DNA of 64,000 nt from the NCBI GenBank assembly GCA_947165025.1, contig CAMUYQ010000001.1, forward strand, positions 372,001 through 436,000, written 5' to 3'. Both the position numbers and the translations under genes were made by a program. Of the stretch, positions 18,263-27,202 are shown in pieces. The first letter of the stretch is position 1. Each line of letters opens with the position of its first letter. The stretch comes from an uncultured Lachnospiraceae bacterium. Its GTDB lineage: Bacteria; Bacillota; Clostridia; Lachnospirales; Lachnospiraceae. The notes under the pieces are model-generated. The model was given only the letters and a program-made list of their open reading frames with translations, was not told the origin of the DNA and made no database searches.

Positions 18263-18292
18263 AAAAGAGGACCTGCCGTATGGCAAGCCCTC
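18263..18292 (-). terminator. Rho-independent terminator of the maltodextrin operon
   Basis: On the minus strand, GAGGGCTTGCC, loop ATAC and GGCAGGTCCTC form an 11-bp stem with two wobbles, followed by TTTTAA. It lies 24 nt after the glgP stop. Confidence 0.85.
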
Positions 18293-18315
18293 ATAAAAAC
18301 CGATCAGAACCTTAC

Positions 18316-20583
18316 TTACCTCAAATGCCAGATATCCGAATTGTAATCTGCTATCGTCCTGTCCGATGAGAAGTATCCGGCCTTTGCGATGTTGTTGATG
18401 CACATCTTCGCCCAGCGGCGTCTGTCCTCATAATCACCGATCATCCGGTCCTTGACGCGGATATAATCCTTAATGTCGAGAAGCGTCATGAACCAATCCT
18501 TGACTATCAGCTCATTATGGAGCCTGTTGAGGTTCTCGGCCGTACCCAGTGCCATGATCTCTGGTGAGATGATGAAGTCTACGAGCTTCTTTATCAGCTC
18601 ATCATTCTCATAAAAGTCACGTGACACATAGGCATGTCTGTCATAGAGTCCAATGACCGTATCAGAGCTCTCGCCGAAGATGTAGATATTGTCATCTCCC
18701 ACCAGCTCGTGGATCTCCACGTTGGCTCCGTCTTCGGTGCCGAGGGTAACTGCACCGTTGAGCATGAACTTCATGTTTGAGGTTCCGGATGCCTCTTTAC
18801 TGGCAAGGGAGATCTGCTCGGATATATCAGCCGCAGGTATGATGATCCCTGCCTTCTGAACGTTATAGTTTTCGATCATCACTACGCGCAGGTAAGGTGC
18901 CACCTCAGGATCCTTTGCACACAGATCCTGCAGGCAAAGGATCAGATGGATGATATCCTTTGCGATAACATAGGCAGGTGCTGCCTTTGCTCCGAAGATC
19001 ACGGTGATCGGACGGGTAGGCTTCTTGCCGCTCTTGATCTCAAAGTACTTGTAGATCACATAAAGCGCGTTCATCTGCTGTCTCTTGTACTCGTGGAGAC
19101 GCTTTACCTGAACATCATAGATCGAGTCAGGGCTTATCTCTGTATTCTGGGTATCCTTAAGATACTTCGCTGCAACTTTCTTATTATTTGTCTTTATTGC
19201 AAGCAGCTTATCGAGCACCTCGGTATCATCTGCATACTTTAACAGTTCCTCGAGTCTGTCCGCATCCTTTAAGAAGCCGTCTCCTATCAGACTTCTGATC
19301 AGCTCCGTAAGTTCGGGATTGCAGTGCATCAGCCATCTTCTGAAGGTGATACCGTTAGTCTTGTTGTTGAACTTTCCGGGATAGATCTTCGAGAAGTTCT
19401 TCAGCTCACTCTTCTTGAGGATGTCGGTGTGCAGCGCAGCCACTCCGTTAACGGAATATGAATAATGAATATCCATATGTGCCATGTGAACACGTCCGTC
19501 ATCATCGATGATGTATGTGGTCGGATCAGCAAACTCGTGTCTTACACGGTTATCAAGCTCCCTAATGATCGGAAGCAGATGAGGAACAACCTCCTCCATA
19601 TAGTCCATGGGCCACTTCTCAAGCGCCTCTGCCAGGATTGTGTGATTTGTGTAAGCACATGTCTTTCTGACTTCCGAGATAGCCTCGTCCATCGTGAACC
19701 CGCGAAGCTGCAGCAGTCTGATGAGCTCCGGGATGACCATCGAGGGATGTGTATCGTTGATCTGAATCGCGACATACTCATGGAGTCTGTGGATGTCTCC
19801 GCCGCGCTCCTCGGTCTCTGCGAGGATCAGCTGAGCCGCATTACTTACCATGAAATACTGCTGATATATCCTAAGTACCTGTCCCGCTCTGTCGCTGTCA
19901 TCAGGATACAGGAAAAGTGTCAGGTTCTTTTCTATCTCGTTCTTATCAAAGCTTATGGAATCTCCGTTTACCAGATTCTCATCCACGGAATCCAGATCAA
20001 ACAGATGCAGCTTATTGATGCCCTCCGTCTGATATCCGGGAACGTCTATATCATACATAGCCGAACGCACGGTACAGCGTCTGAAAGGAACCAAGAAGCT
20101 CCTGTCTGTACGGTTGAGCCAACATTTATCCGTGATCCAGGGATTCTTTACCTCTTTCTGAAGCCTGTTCTCAAACTTCTGCTCAAACAGACCGTAATGA
20201 TAGTTGAGTCCCACACCGTCTCCGGGCAGAGCCAGTGTCGCGATCGAATCCAGGAAACATGCCGCAAGTCTTCCGAGTCCGCCGTTTCCGAGTGAAGGCT
20301 CGGGTTCGTACTCCTCGATGAGCGACAGATCCTTGTTATGCTTCTTAAGTGCCTCCTTAACCCCGTCATACATGCCGAGATTGATGAGGTTGTTCGATAA
20401 AAGCTTTCCGATCAGAAACTCAGCCGAGATATAGTAAACCTTCTTCTTGCCTGAAAGCTTGGGACGATTTGCCATCTCCTGCTTCGTAAGGATCAGCAGT
20501 CCCTTTTGGATCTCTTCCTCGGTACACTGAGCGATCCCTCTGCCAAAATTGGCCTTCAGTACTTCCTCTATCCTTTGCTCCAT
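18316..20583 (-). CDS. glgP: Glycogen/maltodextrin phosphorylase
   Basis: This 755-residue cytoplasmic, PLP-dependent enzyme cleaves alpha-1,4-glucans with phosphate to give glucose-1-phosphate. Family marks include the N-terminal [14 protein letters not shown], the central [23 protein letters not shown], and the PLP-lysine region [14 protein letters not shown] followed by [12 protein letters not shown]. Length is somewhat short of the 800-840 of animal and E. coli enzymes, mainly at the N-terminus, as is common in Firmicutes. It is the last gene of the maltodextrin operon. It lies about 50 nt after malQ, whose product supplies longer chains as substrate. Confidence 0.96.
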   Translation of the reverse strand: MEQRIEEVLKANFGRGIAQCTEEEIQKGLLILTKQEMANRPKLSGKKKVYYISAEFLIGKLLSNNLINLGMYDGVKEALKKHNKDLSLIEEYEPEPSLGNGGLGRLAACFLDSIATLALPGDGVGLNYHYGLFEQKFENRLQKEVKNPWITDKCWLNRTDRSFLVPFRRCTVRSAMYDIDVPGYQTEGINKLHLFDLDSVDENLVNGDSISFDKNEIEKNLTLFLYPDDSDRAGQVLRIYQQYFMVSNAAQLILAETEERGGDIHRLHEYVAIQINDTHPSMVIPELIRLLQLRGFTMDEAISEVRKTCAYTNHTILAEALEKWPMDYMEEVVPHLLPIIRELDNRVRHEFADPTTYIIDDDGRVHMAHMDIHYSYSVNGVAALHTDILKKSELKNFSKIYPGKFNNKTNGITFRRWLMHCNPELTELIRSLIGDGFLKDADRLEELLKYADDTEVLDKLLAIKTNNKKVAAKYLKDTQNTEISPDSIYDVQVKRLHEYKRQQMNALYVIYKYFEIKSGKKPTRPITVIFGAKAAPAYVIAKDIIHLILCLQDLCAKDPEVAPYLRVVMIENYNVQKAGIIIPAADISEQISLASKEASGTSNMKFMLNGAVTLGTEDGANVEIHELVGDDNIYIFGESSDTVIGLYDRHAYVSRDFYENDELIKKLVDFIISPEIMALGTAENLNRLHNELIVKDWFMTLLDIKDYIRVKDRMIGDYEDRRRWAKMCINNIAKAGYFSSDRTIADYNSDIWHLR

Positions 20584-20632
20584 TAATCTCTCCTTTCGTT
20601 ATCACAATGTGCTCAAATGATACACAAATGTT

Positions 20633-22132
20633 TTACCTTCCGTACAATCTCGTCAGTTTTTTCATCTCTGCCGAAAGATCCTTGGTCAGCGCGTCCTTGT
20701 CCATGCGCCATTTCCAATTCTCCCCTATCGTAGACGGAGTATTGATCCTGGCCTCGTTTGAAAGTCCGAGCCAGTCCTGAATAGGTATTATACACATATC
20801 TGCGGACGACGCCAGCGCTGCACGCACCAGCTTTCTGGTGAGAACCGCCTTATTCTTTACATGATAGTCGACATAATCCTGAACCTCGGCAAGCTCAGCT
20901 TTTTTGATGCTGTCCAGCCATCCGCGCAGCGTCTCGTTATCATGCGTGCCGGTATATACCACGCAGTTTTTACAATAATTGAAGGGCAGAAAGTCATTCG
21001 TCTTATCGGAGGATGAGTTCTCATCCCGTCCGTCAAATGCAAACTCCAGGACCTTCATATTCGGGAAACCTGTGTCTTTGACCAGCTTTCTGACGGAATC
21101 CGTCATAAAACCGAGATCCTCTGCAATGATCGGAGTCTCTCCTATCTCTTTTTTGACAGCCTTAAAGAGCGCCAGTCCGGGACCCTTCTTCCATTTGCCC
21201 TTCCTGGCATTCTTTGCACCGGCAACGATGCTGTAATACTCGTCAAATCCTCTGAAATGATCTATACGGATGACATCATAGAGCTTCATGCAGTTTTTCA
21301 TACGCTCTATCCACCAAGCATATCCGGTCTCTTTGTGATACTTCCAGTCATAGAGTGGATTACCCCAGAGTTGTCCGTCTGCCGAAAAAACATCCGGAGG
21401 ACAGCCAGCAACTGCAACCGGACTTCTGTCCTCATCCATCTGGAAAAGCTCGGGATGCGCCCATACATCTGCACTATCCTCGGCAACATAGATCGGAATG
21501 TCACCGATTATCTTGATCCCGGACTTATTGGCATACTTCTTCAGCTTCTCCCACTGACCGAAAAATTCATACTGGATCCACTCATAGAAGAGGACTTCAT
21601 CGGCATACTTTTGAAAAGCAGCATTGATCGCCACAGGCTTACGAAGTCTGAGCTCATCCTCCCACAGCATAAAAGAAGCTCCGCCGTGTGCGTTCTTTAA
21701 TGCCATGAACAGAGCATAATCCGGAAGCCACTTTTTATTCTTTTTCACAAATCGCTCCACCTTGGAACGCTTATCATCCGAGATCCTGCCAAAAGCTTTC
21801 TTCAGGAGCGGGTAGCGATTCTCATATAATAGTCCGTAGTTTATATATTTATCATCTGCCTTAAGCTTTGCACGATCGCACTCAGCCTTTTTCAGGAGTC
21901 CCTCATCTATAAGCTCCTTCAGATCGATAAAATAAGGATTTCCGGCAGCAGTCGAGAACGACTGATACGGCGAATCTCCGTAACTGGTCGGTCCTATCGG
22001 CAGCATCTGCCAGTAGCTCTGACCTGACTTTGCCAAAAAGTCCACAAATTTATATGCTTCTTTTGAAAAGCAGCCGATCCCATATGCACCCGGCAGTGAA
22101 AACACCGGGAAAAGTACTCCGCTTTTTCTCAT
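20633..22132 (-). CDS. malQ: 4-alpha-glucanotransferase (amylomaltase)
   Basis: This is a cytoplasmic GH77 enzyme of 499 residues that transfers glucan segments between maltodextrins, releasing glucose and building chains for the phosphorylase. It begins RKSGVLFPVFSLPGAYGIG and has SYWQMLPIGPTSYGDSPYQS, the conserved IRIDHFRGFDEYYSI catalytic region, and ENLG-type IIAEDLGFMT. The ATG at 22132 is preferred over the TTG one codon earlier because AAGGAG lies at 6-nt spacing. It sits between the LacI-type regulator and glgP. Confidence 0.96.
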   Translation of the reverse strand: MRKSGVLFPVFSLPGAYGIGCFSKEAYKFVDFLAKSGQSYWQMLPIGPTSYGDSPYQSFSTAAGNPYFIDLKELIDEGLLKKAECDRAKLKADDKYINYGLLYENRYPLLKKAFGRISDDKRSKVERFVKKNKKWLPDYALFMALKNAHGGASFMLWEDELRLRKPVAINAAFQKYADEVLFYEWIQYEFFGQWEKLKKYANKSGIKIIGDIPIYVAEDSADVWAHPELFQMDEDRSPVAVAGCPPDVFSADGQLWGNPLYDWKYHKETGYAWWIERMKNCMKLYDVIRIDHFRGFDEYYSIVAGAKNARKGKWKKGPGLALFKAVKKEIGETPIIAEDLGFMTDSVRKLVKDTGFPNMKVLEFAFDGRDENSSSDKTNDFLPFNYCKNCVVYTGTHDNETLRGWLDSIKKAELAEVQDYVDYHVKNKAVLTRKLVRAALASSADMCIIPIQDWLGLSNEARINTPSTIGENWKWRMDKDALTKDLSAEMKKLTRLYGR

Positions 22133-22148
22133 CAAATTCTCCTTTTGA

Positions 22149-23183
22149 TCAACCTATTTTCTTGACCGAATCGCGTGTCAAAAGCTCAGTGGGGAATACC
22201 GTATCAGCTATACCCTCTTCCTGTGATATGAGCTTTAAGAGGATCCTGACGGATTCCAAAGCCATCTCATGACGCGGCTGGACCATCGTTGTGATCCTGG
22301 GATTCATGTAATCTCCAAGCTCTATACCGTCGAATCCGACAACCGAGATATCATCGGGGATCTTCAGTCCCGCATCATATATGGCGCGATACGCACCTAT
22401 CGCGGTAAGATCCGATATACAGTAAACAGCCGTGAATTCTTTTTTTGACGCGATCAGTTCCTTGGTAACGACATATCCGTTTTCTACGGTGAACTCGTCG
22501 ATATCCTTCTTCATATGAAAGACCAGATCCTCGTCCACTTCTATGCCGTGTTCCTCCAGCGACTTCCTGTAGCCCAAAAGTCGCCCTCCTGCGACTGCCA
22601 TATCACCCTCGACACCGGCTATGATAGCAATCTTTTTATGACCCATATCGCAGAGATAATCCACCATACGCTTTGACGCAGCGATATCGTCAATACCTAC
22701 TGTCGGACAGGGAGCATGAGGCCCCTCGATCGTATGTGAGACCGTGCAAAAGACATAAGGAACATTAACGTTTAACAGAGACTTGCTGTTGGGATTGATC
22801 CATCCGCCGAGGAATACGATACCCTTAAGCCTCTTTTCCTTTGAAAGCCGAAGCGCTTCTGCCGGGATGTTCACATCATTGTCAACGGAATGAAGCAAAA
22901 AGTCATAACCGTTCTTTTCAAGCTCGTTCTGAAAATCGTCATACATCGATGTGAAGAAGGTGTTCCCAACACCACAGACTATCAATGCTATGGTGTTGGA
23001 CTCCGTCATCTTGAGATTCCTTGCACTCGTATTGGGAACGTATCTGAACTTCCTTACGGTCTCAAGTATCCTCTCTTTTGTCTTTTCATTGATGCCCGGA
23101 TCATCATTTATCGCACGCGAAACAGTGGAAACACCCACTCCGCAGATCCTGGCAATGTCTTTTATGGTGATATTTTCGCTCAT
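22149..23183 (-). CDS. LacI-family repressor of the maltodextrin operon (MalR-like)
   Basis: This is a 344-residue regulator. The N-terminal helix-turn-helix and hinge read TIKDIARICGVGVSTVSRAIN, followed by the periplasmic-binding-protein-like sensor domain. Co-localisation with maltodextrin uptake and breakdown genes suggests it senses a maltooligosaccharide. Three near-perfect GAAACGTTTC palindromes at the operon promoter are the expected operator type for LacI-family proteins. The gene sits inside the operon it probably controls, 2 nt after the permease stop, giving autoregulation. The effector is inferred from context only. Confidence 0.92.
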   Translation of the reverse strand: MSENITIKDIARICGVGVSTVSRAINDDPGINEKTKERILETVRKFRYVPNTSARNLKMTESNTIALIVCGVGNTFFTSMYDDFQNELEKNGYDFLLHSVDNDVNIPAEALRLSKEKRLKGIVFLGGWINPNSKSLLNVNVPYVFCTVSHTIEGPHAPCPTVGIDDIAASKRMVDYLCDMGHKKIAIIAGVEGDMAVAGGRLLGYRKSLEEHGIEVDEDLVFHMKKDIDEFTVENGYVVTKELIASKKEFTAVYCISDLTAIGAYRAIYDAGLKIPDDISVVGFDGIELGDYMNPRITTMVQPRHEMALESVRILLKLISQEEGIADTVFPTELLTRDSVKKIG

Positions 23184-23185
23184 TC

Positions 23186-24028
23186 TTATCCCTTAACTGC
23201 ACCTGCCGCAACGCCCTTGATGATGTACTTCTGGCAGGCAAAATAGAATATGATTACCGGAATGATGGATAACAGGATCAGTGCCATCGTAGCACCGAGG
23301 TCAACCGTTCCGTAGCTTCCCTTAAGATACTGGATATGTATCGGTATGGTCCTGTACTCGTTGATATCCAAAACAAGATAAGGGAGCAGATAGTCGTTCC
23401 ATACCCACATAAGCTCCAGGATGCCGACTGAGATAAGCGTAGGCTTAAGCATGTGGACAACTACCATAAAGTATGTACCGATAGGTCCGCAACCATCGAT
23501 CGCTGCCGCCTCCTCTATCTCCAGAGGAATGCTCTTTACAAATCCCACAAACATAAAGATCGCCAATCCTGCACCGAAGCCTAGGTATACGATCGGAATC
23601 GTAAAGGGCGTGTTGAGCTTGAGCTTGTCCGCTGTCTTTGAAAGCGTGAACATTACCATCTGGAAAGGAACTACCATTGAGAATACGCAAAGGAAATATA
23701 CGATCTTGCAGATCATATTATCAACTCTTGCGATATACCATGCAGCCATGGATGTAAAGAGAAGGATCAGTCCGACTGAAAGGACGGTGATCACAACGCT
23801 GTACAGAACGCTCTTGAAAAAAGGATAGTTTCCGAAGGTCATACCATTTACAAAGTTGGAGAATCCTGCGTTCATCTCACCCGTAGGCAGATCAAAAGTA
23901 TTTGTCTTAACAAATGTATTTACCTTAAAAGAATTGATCACAACTGCCAGAACCGGGAGCACCCATATGATACATACGAAAGCAAGAACGACTGAGTAGA
24001 TCGTTTTTCCTATTATATCTTTCTTCAT
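23186..24028 (-). CDS. Maltodextrin ABC importer permease, MalG type
   Basis: This 280-residue CUT1-family permease has six predicted membrane helices. The EAA loop near residues 185-205 reads EIEEAAAIDGCGPIGTYF, the contact site for the ATPase (usually MsmX- or MalK-like, encoded elsewhere in Firmicutes). The C-terminus IIKGVAAGAVKG is typical of the MalG/UgpE type. It overlaps the upstream permease stop by one base. No ATPase gene is present in this operon, so a shared one is likely used. Confidence 0.94.
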   Translation of the reverse strand: MKKDIIGKTIYSVVLAFVCIIWVLPVLAVVINSFKVNTFVKTNTFDLPTGEMNAGFSNFVNGMTFGNYPFFKSVLYSVVITVLSVGLILLFTSMAAWYIARVDNMICKIVYFLCVFSMVVPFQMVMFTLSKTADKLKLNTPFTIPIVYLGFGAGLAIFMFVGFVKSIPLEIEEAAAIDGCGPIGTYFMVVVHMLKPTLISVGILELMWVWNDYLLPYLVLDINEYRTIPIHIQYLKGSYGTVDLGATMALILLSIIPVIIFYFACQKYIIKGVAAGAVKG

Positions 24029-24924
24029 TACTGCTGCACCTCCCTCTTTCTGGTATAAGCAAGCTGTAACAGTCCAAGTCCGGCAACCAGGATGAAGAAC
24101 AATACCGCCTTTGCCTGAGCCACGCCTGTAGCTGACTTGTTGGAACCGTAGAATGTATTAAAGATATTTAATGCCATCATCTCTGTTGTCTTGATCGCCG
24201 ATCCGTCGGGCTGGATGATGAAAGGCTGTCCGCCTGTCAGTGCAAGGTTCTGATCGAAAAGCTTGAACCCATTGGTAAGTCCGAGGAATGAGCAGATCGT
24301 TATCGAAGGCATGACATTCGGGATCGTGATCCTGAAAAGGATCTGGCTGCGACTTGCTCCGTCTATGCTGGCAGCCTCGATCATATCGTCCGGAACTGCC
24401 TGAAGTCCTGCGATATAGATGATCATCATATATCCGACCTGCTGCCAGATCATCAGTATGATCAGTCCCCAGAAGCCGTACTTTGTCTCCAAAAGGATGG
24501 ATGTACTGTATCTGGAAAGAATACCGTCAAAGATCATCGCCCAGATGTATCCCAAAACGATACCGCCGATAAGGTTCGGCATAAAGAATACCGTTCTGAA
24601 AAGATTGCTTCCCTTTATGTTCTGAGTCAGGATGTATGCAACCGTGAAAGCCAGAACATTTATAAGTACAAGACTTACTACCGCAAAAACAGCTGTATAA
24701 TCAAAGGAATATCTGAAGCTGGCATCCGAAAAGGCTTTGCCGTAGTTCGAAAAGCCGATAAACTCAGCATCCTTTATCAATCGAAATTTACAAAATGAAA
24801 GATATATTCCCTGGATGAACGGCCATACAAAGCCGATGATAAATGCTGCTAAAACCGGCCCCATAAATAACAGAAAATGTTTTTTGATTGATTCCTTCGG
24901 GGTTTTGGATCGTGTTTTGTTCAT
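24028..24924 (-). CDS. Maltodextrin ABC importer permease, MalF type
   Basis: This is a 298-residue CUT1-family permease with six membrane helices. The EAA loop near residues 195-215 reads MIEAASIDGASRSQILFRI. The start was set at the ATG at 24924 because it has a perfect TAGGAGG at 6-nt spacing; the open frame extends ten codons upstream without a better site. It pairs with the MalG-type permease. A stem-loop between this gene and the binding-protein gene may keep its expression lower. Confidence 0.93.
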   Translation of the reverse strand: MNKTRSKTPKESIKKHFLLFMGPVLAAFIIGFVWPFIQGIYLSFCKFRLIKDAEFIGFSNYGKAFSDASFRYSFDYTAVFAVVSLVLINVLAFTVAYILTQNIKGSNLFRTVFFMPNLIGGIVLGYIWAMIFDGILSRYSTSILLETKYGFWGLIILMIWQQVGYMMIIYIAGLQAVPDDMIEAASIDGASRSQILFRITIPNVMPSITICSFLGLTNGFKLFDQNLALTGGQPFIIQPDGSAIKTTEMMALNIFNTFYGSNKSATGVAQAKAVLFFILVAGLGLLQLAYTRKREVQQ

Positions 24925-24935
24925 ACGAAACCTCC

Positions 24936-24973
24936 TAAAAAGAGAGGCGAGCAATTTGTGTCACCCGCCTCTT
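24936..24973 (-). terminator. Attenuating stem-loop between binding-protein and permease genes
   Basis: On the minus strand, AGAGGCG and CGCCTCT form a stem around a 16-nt loop, followed by a run of T that runs into the permease ribosome binding site. Such leaky terminators commonly set binding protein above permease. Confidence 0.6.
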
Positions 24974-25006
24974 TGATAAGTCTAGTATGCAGATCGTGAG
25001 GCTTTA

Positions 25007-26368
25007 TCAGTCAGCGTTTGCAAGTCCGTACTGTGTAGCCCAGCCGTCAACGAATGCTGCCCTTACGTGATCCCAGTTAGCATCGCTCTGATCAGCGTTG
25101 TACTGGTTAAGTGCTGCAACAAGTGCTGCGCGATAGTCATCTACGTTAGGCTGATAGTTTGTAGCCCAATCCATTACGTAGCAGCCGTCAGCAGTGTACT
25201 TAGCTGCATCGTTAAGGAAGCCGTTTGAAGACTCAGCTGCGTTCTTGTAAGGCATGATACCAAGCTGCTCAACCATAGCCTTGCTTGCATCAGGATCAGA
25301 TACGAGCCATACCATGAAGTCGATGGTAGCCTGCTGATCTGCCTCGGAAGCATTTGCATTAACTGCCCAGCAGTTCTCTGTACCGCAGTTAAGACCAGCC
25401 TTCTCCTCGCCTGCGACACCACAGTAGTAAGGGATCATTGTAGCGTTCGGAACATCGCCGGATACTGCTGCATACTCCCAGGAACCGTTTACGAAGAATG
25501 CTGCCTTGCCCTCTTTGAACTCTGCCTCAGCGTCATGTCCGCCGTTTGCAAGATCCTTGGGGTCTGTAAGGCTGTTGTTGATGATGAGGTCATAGAGGTT
25601 CTTGTAGTTCTCCATGTACTTACCTGTAAGAGATGCGGGGCACTCTTCCCACTTAGCACCTGACTCCTTCTCCTCATAGAAGTACTCAAGGTTAGCAAGG
25701 TGTCCTGTGAATCTCCAGGAAGAAGAATCATCCATATCGGAAGATGAGAATGCATCGAAACCAAGAGTATCAGCATTCTTGTGGATATCCTCAGCTACTG
25801 TCTTGAGACCTTCAAAGTTCTTGATCTCGTCCATGCTGTGACCAGCCTTCTCGATCAGATCGGGGTTAACGATGATGCCGTAGCACTCATAGCAGTAACC
25901 GATAGAAACGAGCTTTCCATTCTCATCATAGAGGTTGTATGCGTCTGTTGAAAGCTCATCAGCGATCTTTGTGCCTGTAAGATCGATAGCGTAATCAGCC
26001 CAATCCTTAACGCCTGCTGCGTTACCTACTACGAAAAGTGTAGGAGCCTCAGACTTGTCCATCTCGGACTGAAGTGTCTGACTGTAAGTACCTGAAGCTG
26101 CGGTTACGATCTTAACCGGAACGCCTGTGGTCTCTGTGTACTTCTTGCCCAGCTCCTGGATGGTCTCATCAAGCTCGGGCTTGAAGTTGAGCCAGTATAC
26201 GGAACCCTCTCCGCTTGCTGCTGTCTCTGTAACAGCCTCTGCATCACCTGATGCGTCAGTGCTTCCTGCATCGGTGCCTGTAGCTGCGCTACCGCTACCG
26301 CCGCAGCCTGCGAATAATGACATTGTCACTGCCGCACATAACAATACACTAAGTAACTTCTTTTTCAT
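25007..26368 (-). CDS. Maltodextrin-binding lipoprotein (CUT1 SBP family 1)
   Basis: This 453-residue surface lipoprotein has a signal peptide ending LFAGC and a Gly/Ser/Thr-rich linker. The family 1 solute-binding domain follows from about residue 55 (VYWLNFKPELDETIQELGKKY), with the typical later segments EFKEGKAAFFVNGSWEYAA and MVWLVSDPDASKAMVEQLGI. It is the first gene of the maltodextrin operon. Codon use is biased towards common codons, consistent with high expression. Substrate assignment comes from malQ and glgP in the same operon. Confidence 0.92.
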   Translation of the reverse strand: MKKKLLSVLLCAAVTMSLFAGCGGSGSAATGTDAGSTDASGDAEAVTETAASGEGSVYWLNFKPELDETIQELGKKYTETTGVPVKIVTAASGTYSQTLQSEMDKSEAPTLFVVGNAAGVKDWADYAIDLTGTKIADELSTDAYNLYDENGKLVSIGYCYECYGIIVNPDLIEKAGHSMDEIKNFEGLKTVAEDIHKNADTLGFDAFSSSDMDDSSSWRFTGHLANLEYFYEEKESGAKWEECPASLTGKYMENYKNLYDLIINNSLTDPKDLANGGHDAEAEFKEGKAAFFVNGSWEYAAVSGDVPNATMIPYYCGVAGEEKAGLNCGTENCWAVNANASEADQQATIDFMVWLVSDPDASKAMVEQLGIMPYKNAAESSNGFLNDAAKYTADGCYVMDWATNYQPNVDDYRAALVAALNQYNADQSDANWDHVRAAFVDGWATQYGLANAD

Positions 26369-26404
26369 TATCTTCCTCCTTAATCATTTGATTTCATGAA
26401 AATA

Positions 26405-26420
26405 TCGGAAACGTTTCCGA
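26405..26420. promoter_or_regulatory. LacI-type operator O1, downstream of -10
   Basis: TCGGAAACGTTTCCGA is a perfect 16-bp palindrome just downstream of the -10 box of the maltodextrin promoter. Confidence 0.85.
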
Positions 26421-26427
26421 CGCAGAT

Positions 26428-26456
26428 AGAATATCATGGAAACGTTTCCAATGCAA
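26428..26456 (-). promoter_or_regulatory. Promoter of the maltodextrin operon
   Basis: TTGCAT (26451-26456), 17 bp and TATTCT (26428-26433) on the minus strand. The spacer is filled by the second operator palindrome, so a bound repressor would directly exclude RNA polymerase. Confidence 0.85.
26437..26450. promoter_or_regulatory. LacI-type operator O2, inside the promoter spacer
   Basis: TGGAAACGTTTCCA is a perfect 14-bp palindrome located between the -35 and -10 boxes. Confidence 0.85.
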
Positions 26457-26482
26457 GCACTTTTCCAGATAATTATTGACAA

Positions 26483-26492
26483 GAAACGTTTC
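26483..26492. promoter_or_regulatory. LacI-type operator O3, upstream
   Basis: GAAACGTTTC is a third copy of the palindrome core, about 27 bp upstream of the -35. Its flanks are less symmetric than those of the other two sites. Confidence 0.7.
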
Positions 26493-26531
26493 CGAAACTT
26501 TGTAACATTTTCACAAAGCTCCTTTATCAGT

Positions 26532-26600
26532 TATAAGGTATATGAATATCGTATGGCTCATGGATGGTCTCAGAAGGACGCCCTTACTCTTCCATCTCGC
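26532..26600 (+). pseudogene. Possible phage-type gene scrap (AP2-like motif)
   Basis: A short plus-strand stretch encodes YKVYEYRMAHGWSQKDALTL. It resembles the motif (arginine, Gly-Trp-Ser, Ala-Leu-Thr-Thr-Pro) seen in AP2/HNH-associated phage proteins. It lies in a 350-base gap between two minus-strand operons and has no convincing start or domain around it. The gap also holds a doubled TTTTACGCCC sequence near 26670-26693. This is a weak identification. Confidence 0.25.
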
Positions 26601-26605
26601 CAATC

Positions 26606-26639
26606 AAAAAAACTGCCAGATAATTATTTGGCAGTTTTT
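26606..26639. terminator. Bidirectional terminator
   Basis: AAAAACTGCCA and TGGCAGTTTTT form an 11-bp stem with T runs on both sides. It closes the minus-strand transcript ending in the 155-aa membrane protein gene. The rest of the 26369-26722 gap holds the maltodextrin promoter and operators and a possible gene scrap. Confidence 0.85.
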
Positions 26640-26722
26640 GTTATACTGAGCCCTGTTGGTAGTTTCATTTTACGCCCTTTTTACGCCCTTTTGTCATGGA
26701 ACTATATAGACTTTTATGTCGG

Positions 26723-27190
26723 TTACATGATTCTGGCATTTTTGAGAAGACGCTTACTTTTGACAATAACGATACTGACGCATCCGGCTATAACTGCCGC
26801 CGCGCCAAGTGATATCAGCAGTATGGGAAGCCACAGACCGGTCCATGCCCCAACGTCCGTCGGATCATCGGGATTATAGTCAACCGTAACCGTGGAACCT
26901 ATCTTCATATTATCTCCGCTGTCAATTGACCCTTCATATTCCTGTCCGTCAACGGTGTACTTGATATAATTCCTATATACTCTGCTATCAGTATTATCCT
27001 CCGAATCATAACTTCCACTTAAAAGTTCGGAATCTGTAACTGTTGCCTCACACCTTGGATAGTCCTTCCTGTCAACGTAAATAGTACTTGCATAGATACC
27101 GATCGCGATCACTATAATTCCGATGGGAATAACAGACCTTGCAAAGACATAATCCCTCATAAAATTAACAAATTTGTTCATCTTATCCAT
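26723..27190 (-). CDS. DUF3592-type membrane protein, 155 aa
   Basis: This is a small membrane protein with one helix near residues 18-36 and a second near residues 118-142, bracketing an extracellular beta-rich domain. The domain contains EATVTDSELL, YIKYTVDGQEYEG and GSTVTVDYNPDDPTDVG, the pattern of DUF3592 proteins (a short loop that reads like YxYxVdGqeY followed by VxYnPxdP). Function of the family is unknown. It lies 12 nt after a longer protein with the same domain, so the two are likely co-transcribed and may interact. Confidence 0.75.
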   Translation of the reverse strand: MDKMNKFVNFMRDYVFARSVIPIGIIVIAIGIYASTIYVDRKDYPRCEATVTDSELLSGSYDSEDNTDSRVYRNYIKYTVDGQEYEGSIDSGDNMKIGSTVTVDYNPDDPTDVGAWTGLWLPILLISLGAAAVIAGCVSIVIVKSKRLLKNARIM

Positions 27191-27202
27191 ATTCCCCTCT
27201 TA

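Noticed and set aside
18001-18403. Two overlapping minus-strand frames of 68-69 codons near the glgP end
   Set aside because: One overlaps glgP and its terminator, and the other is out of frame with the excisionase-like remnant. Neither has a ribosome binding site or protein-like composition.
19465-20295. Long plus-strand frame opposite glgP (276 codons)
   Set aside because: It is an antisense shadow of a well-supported enzyme gene, with no start signal.
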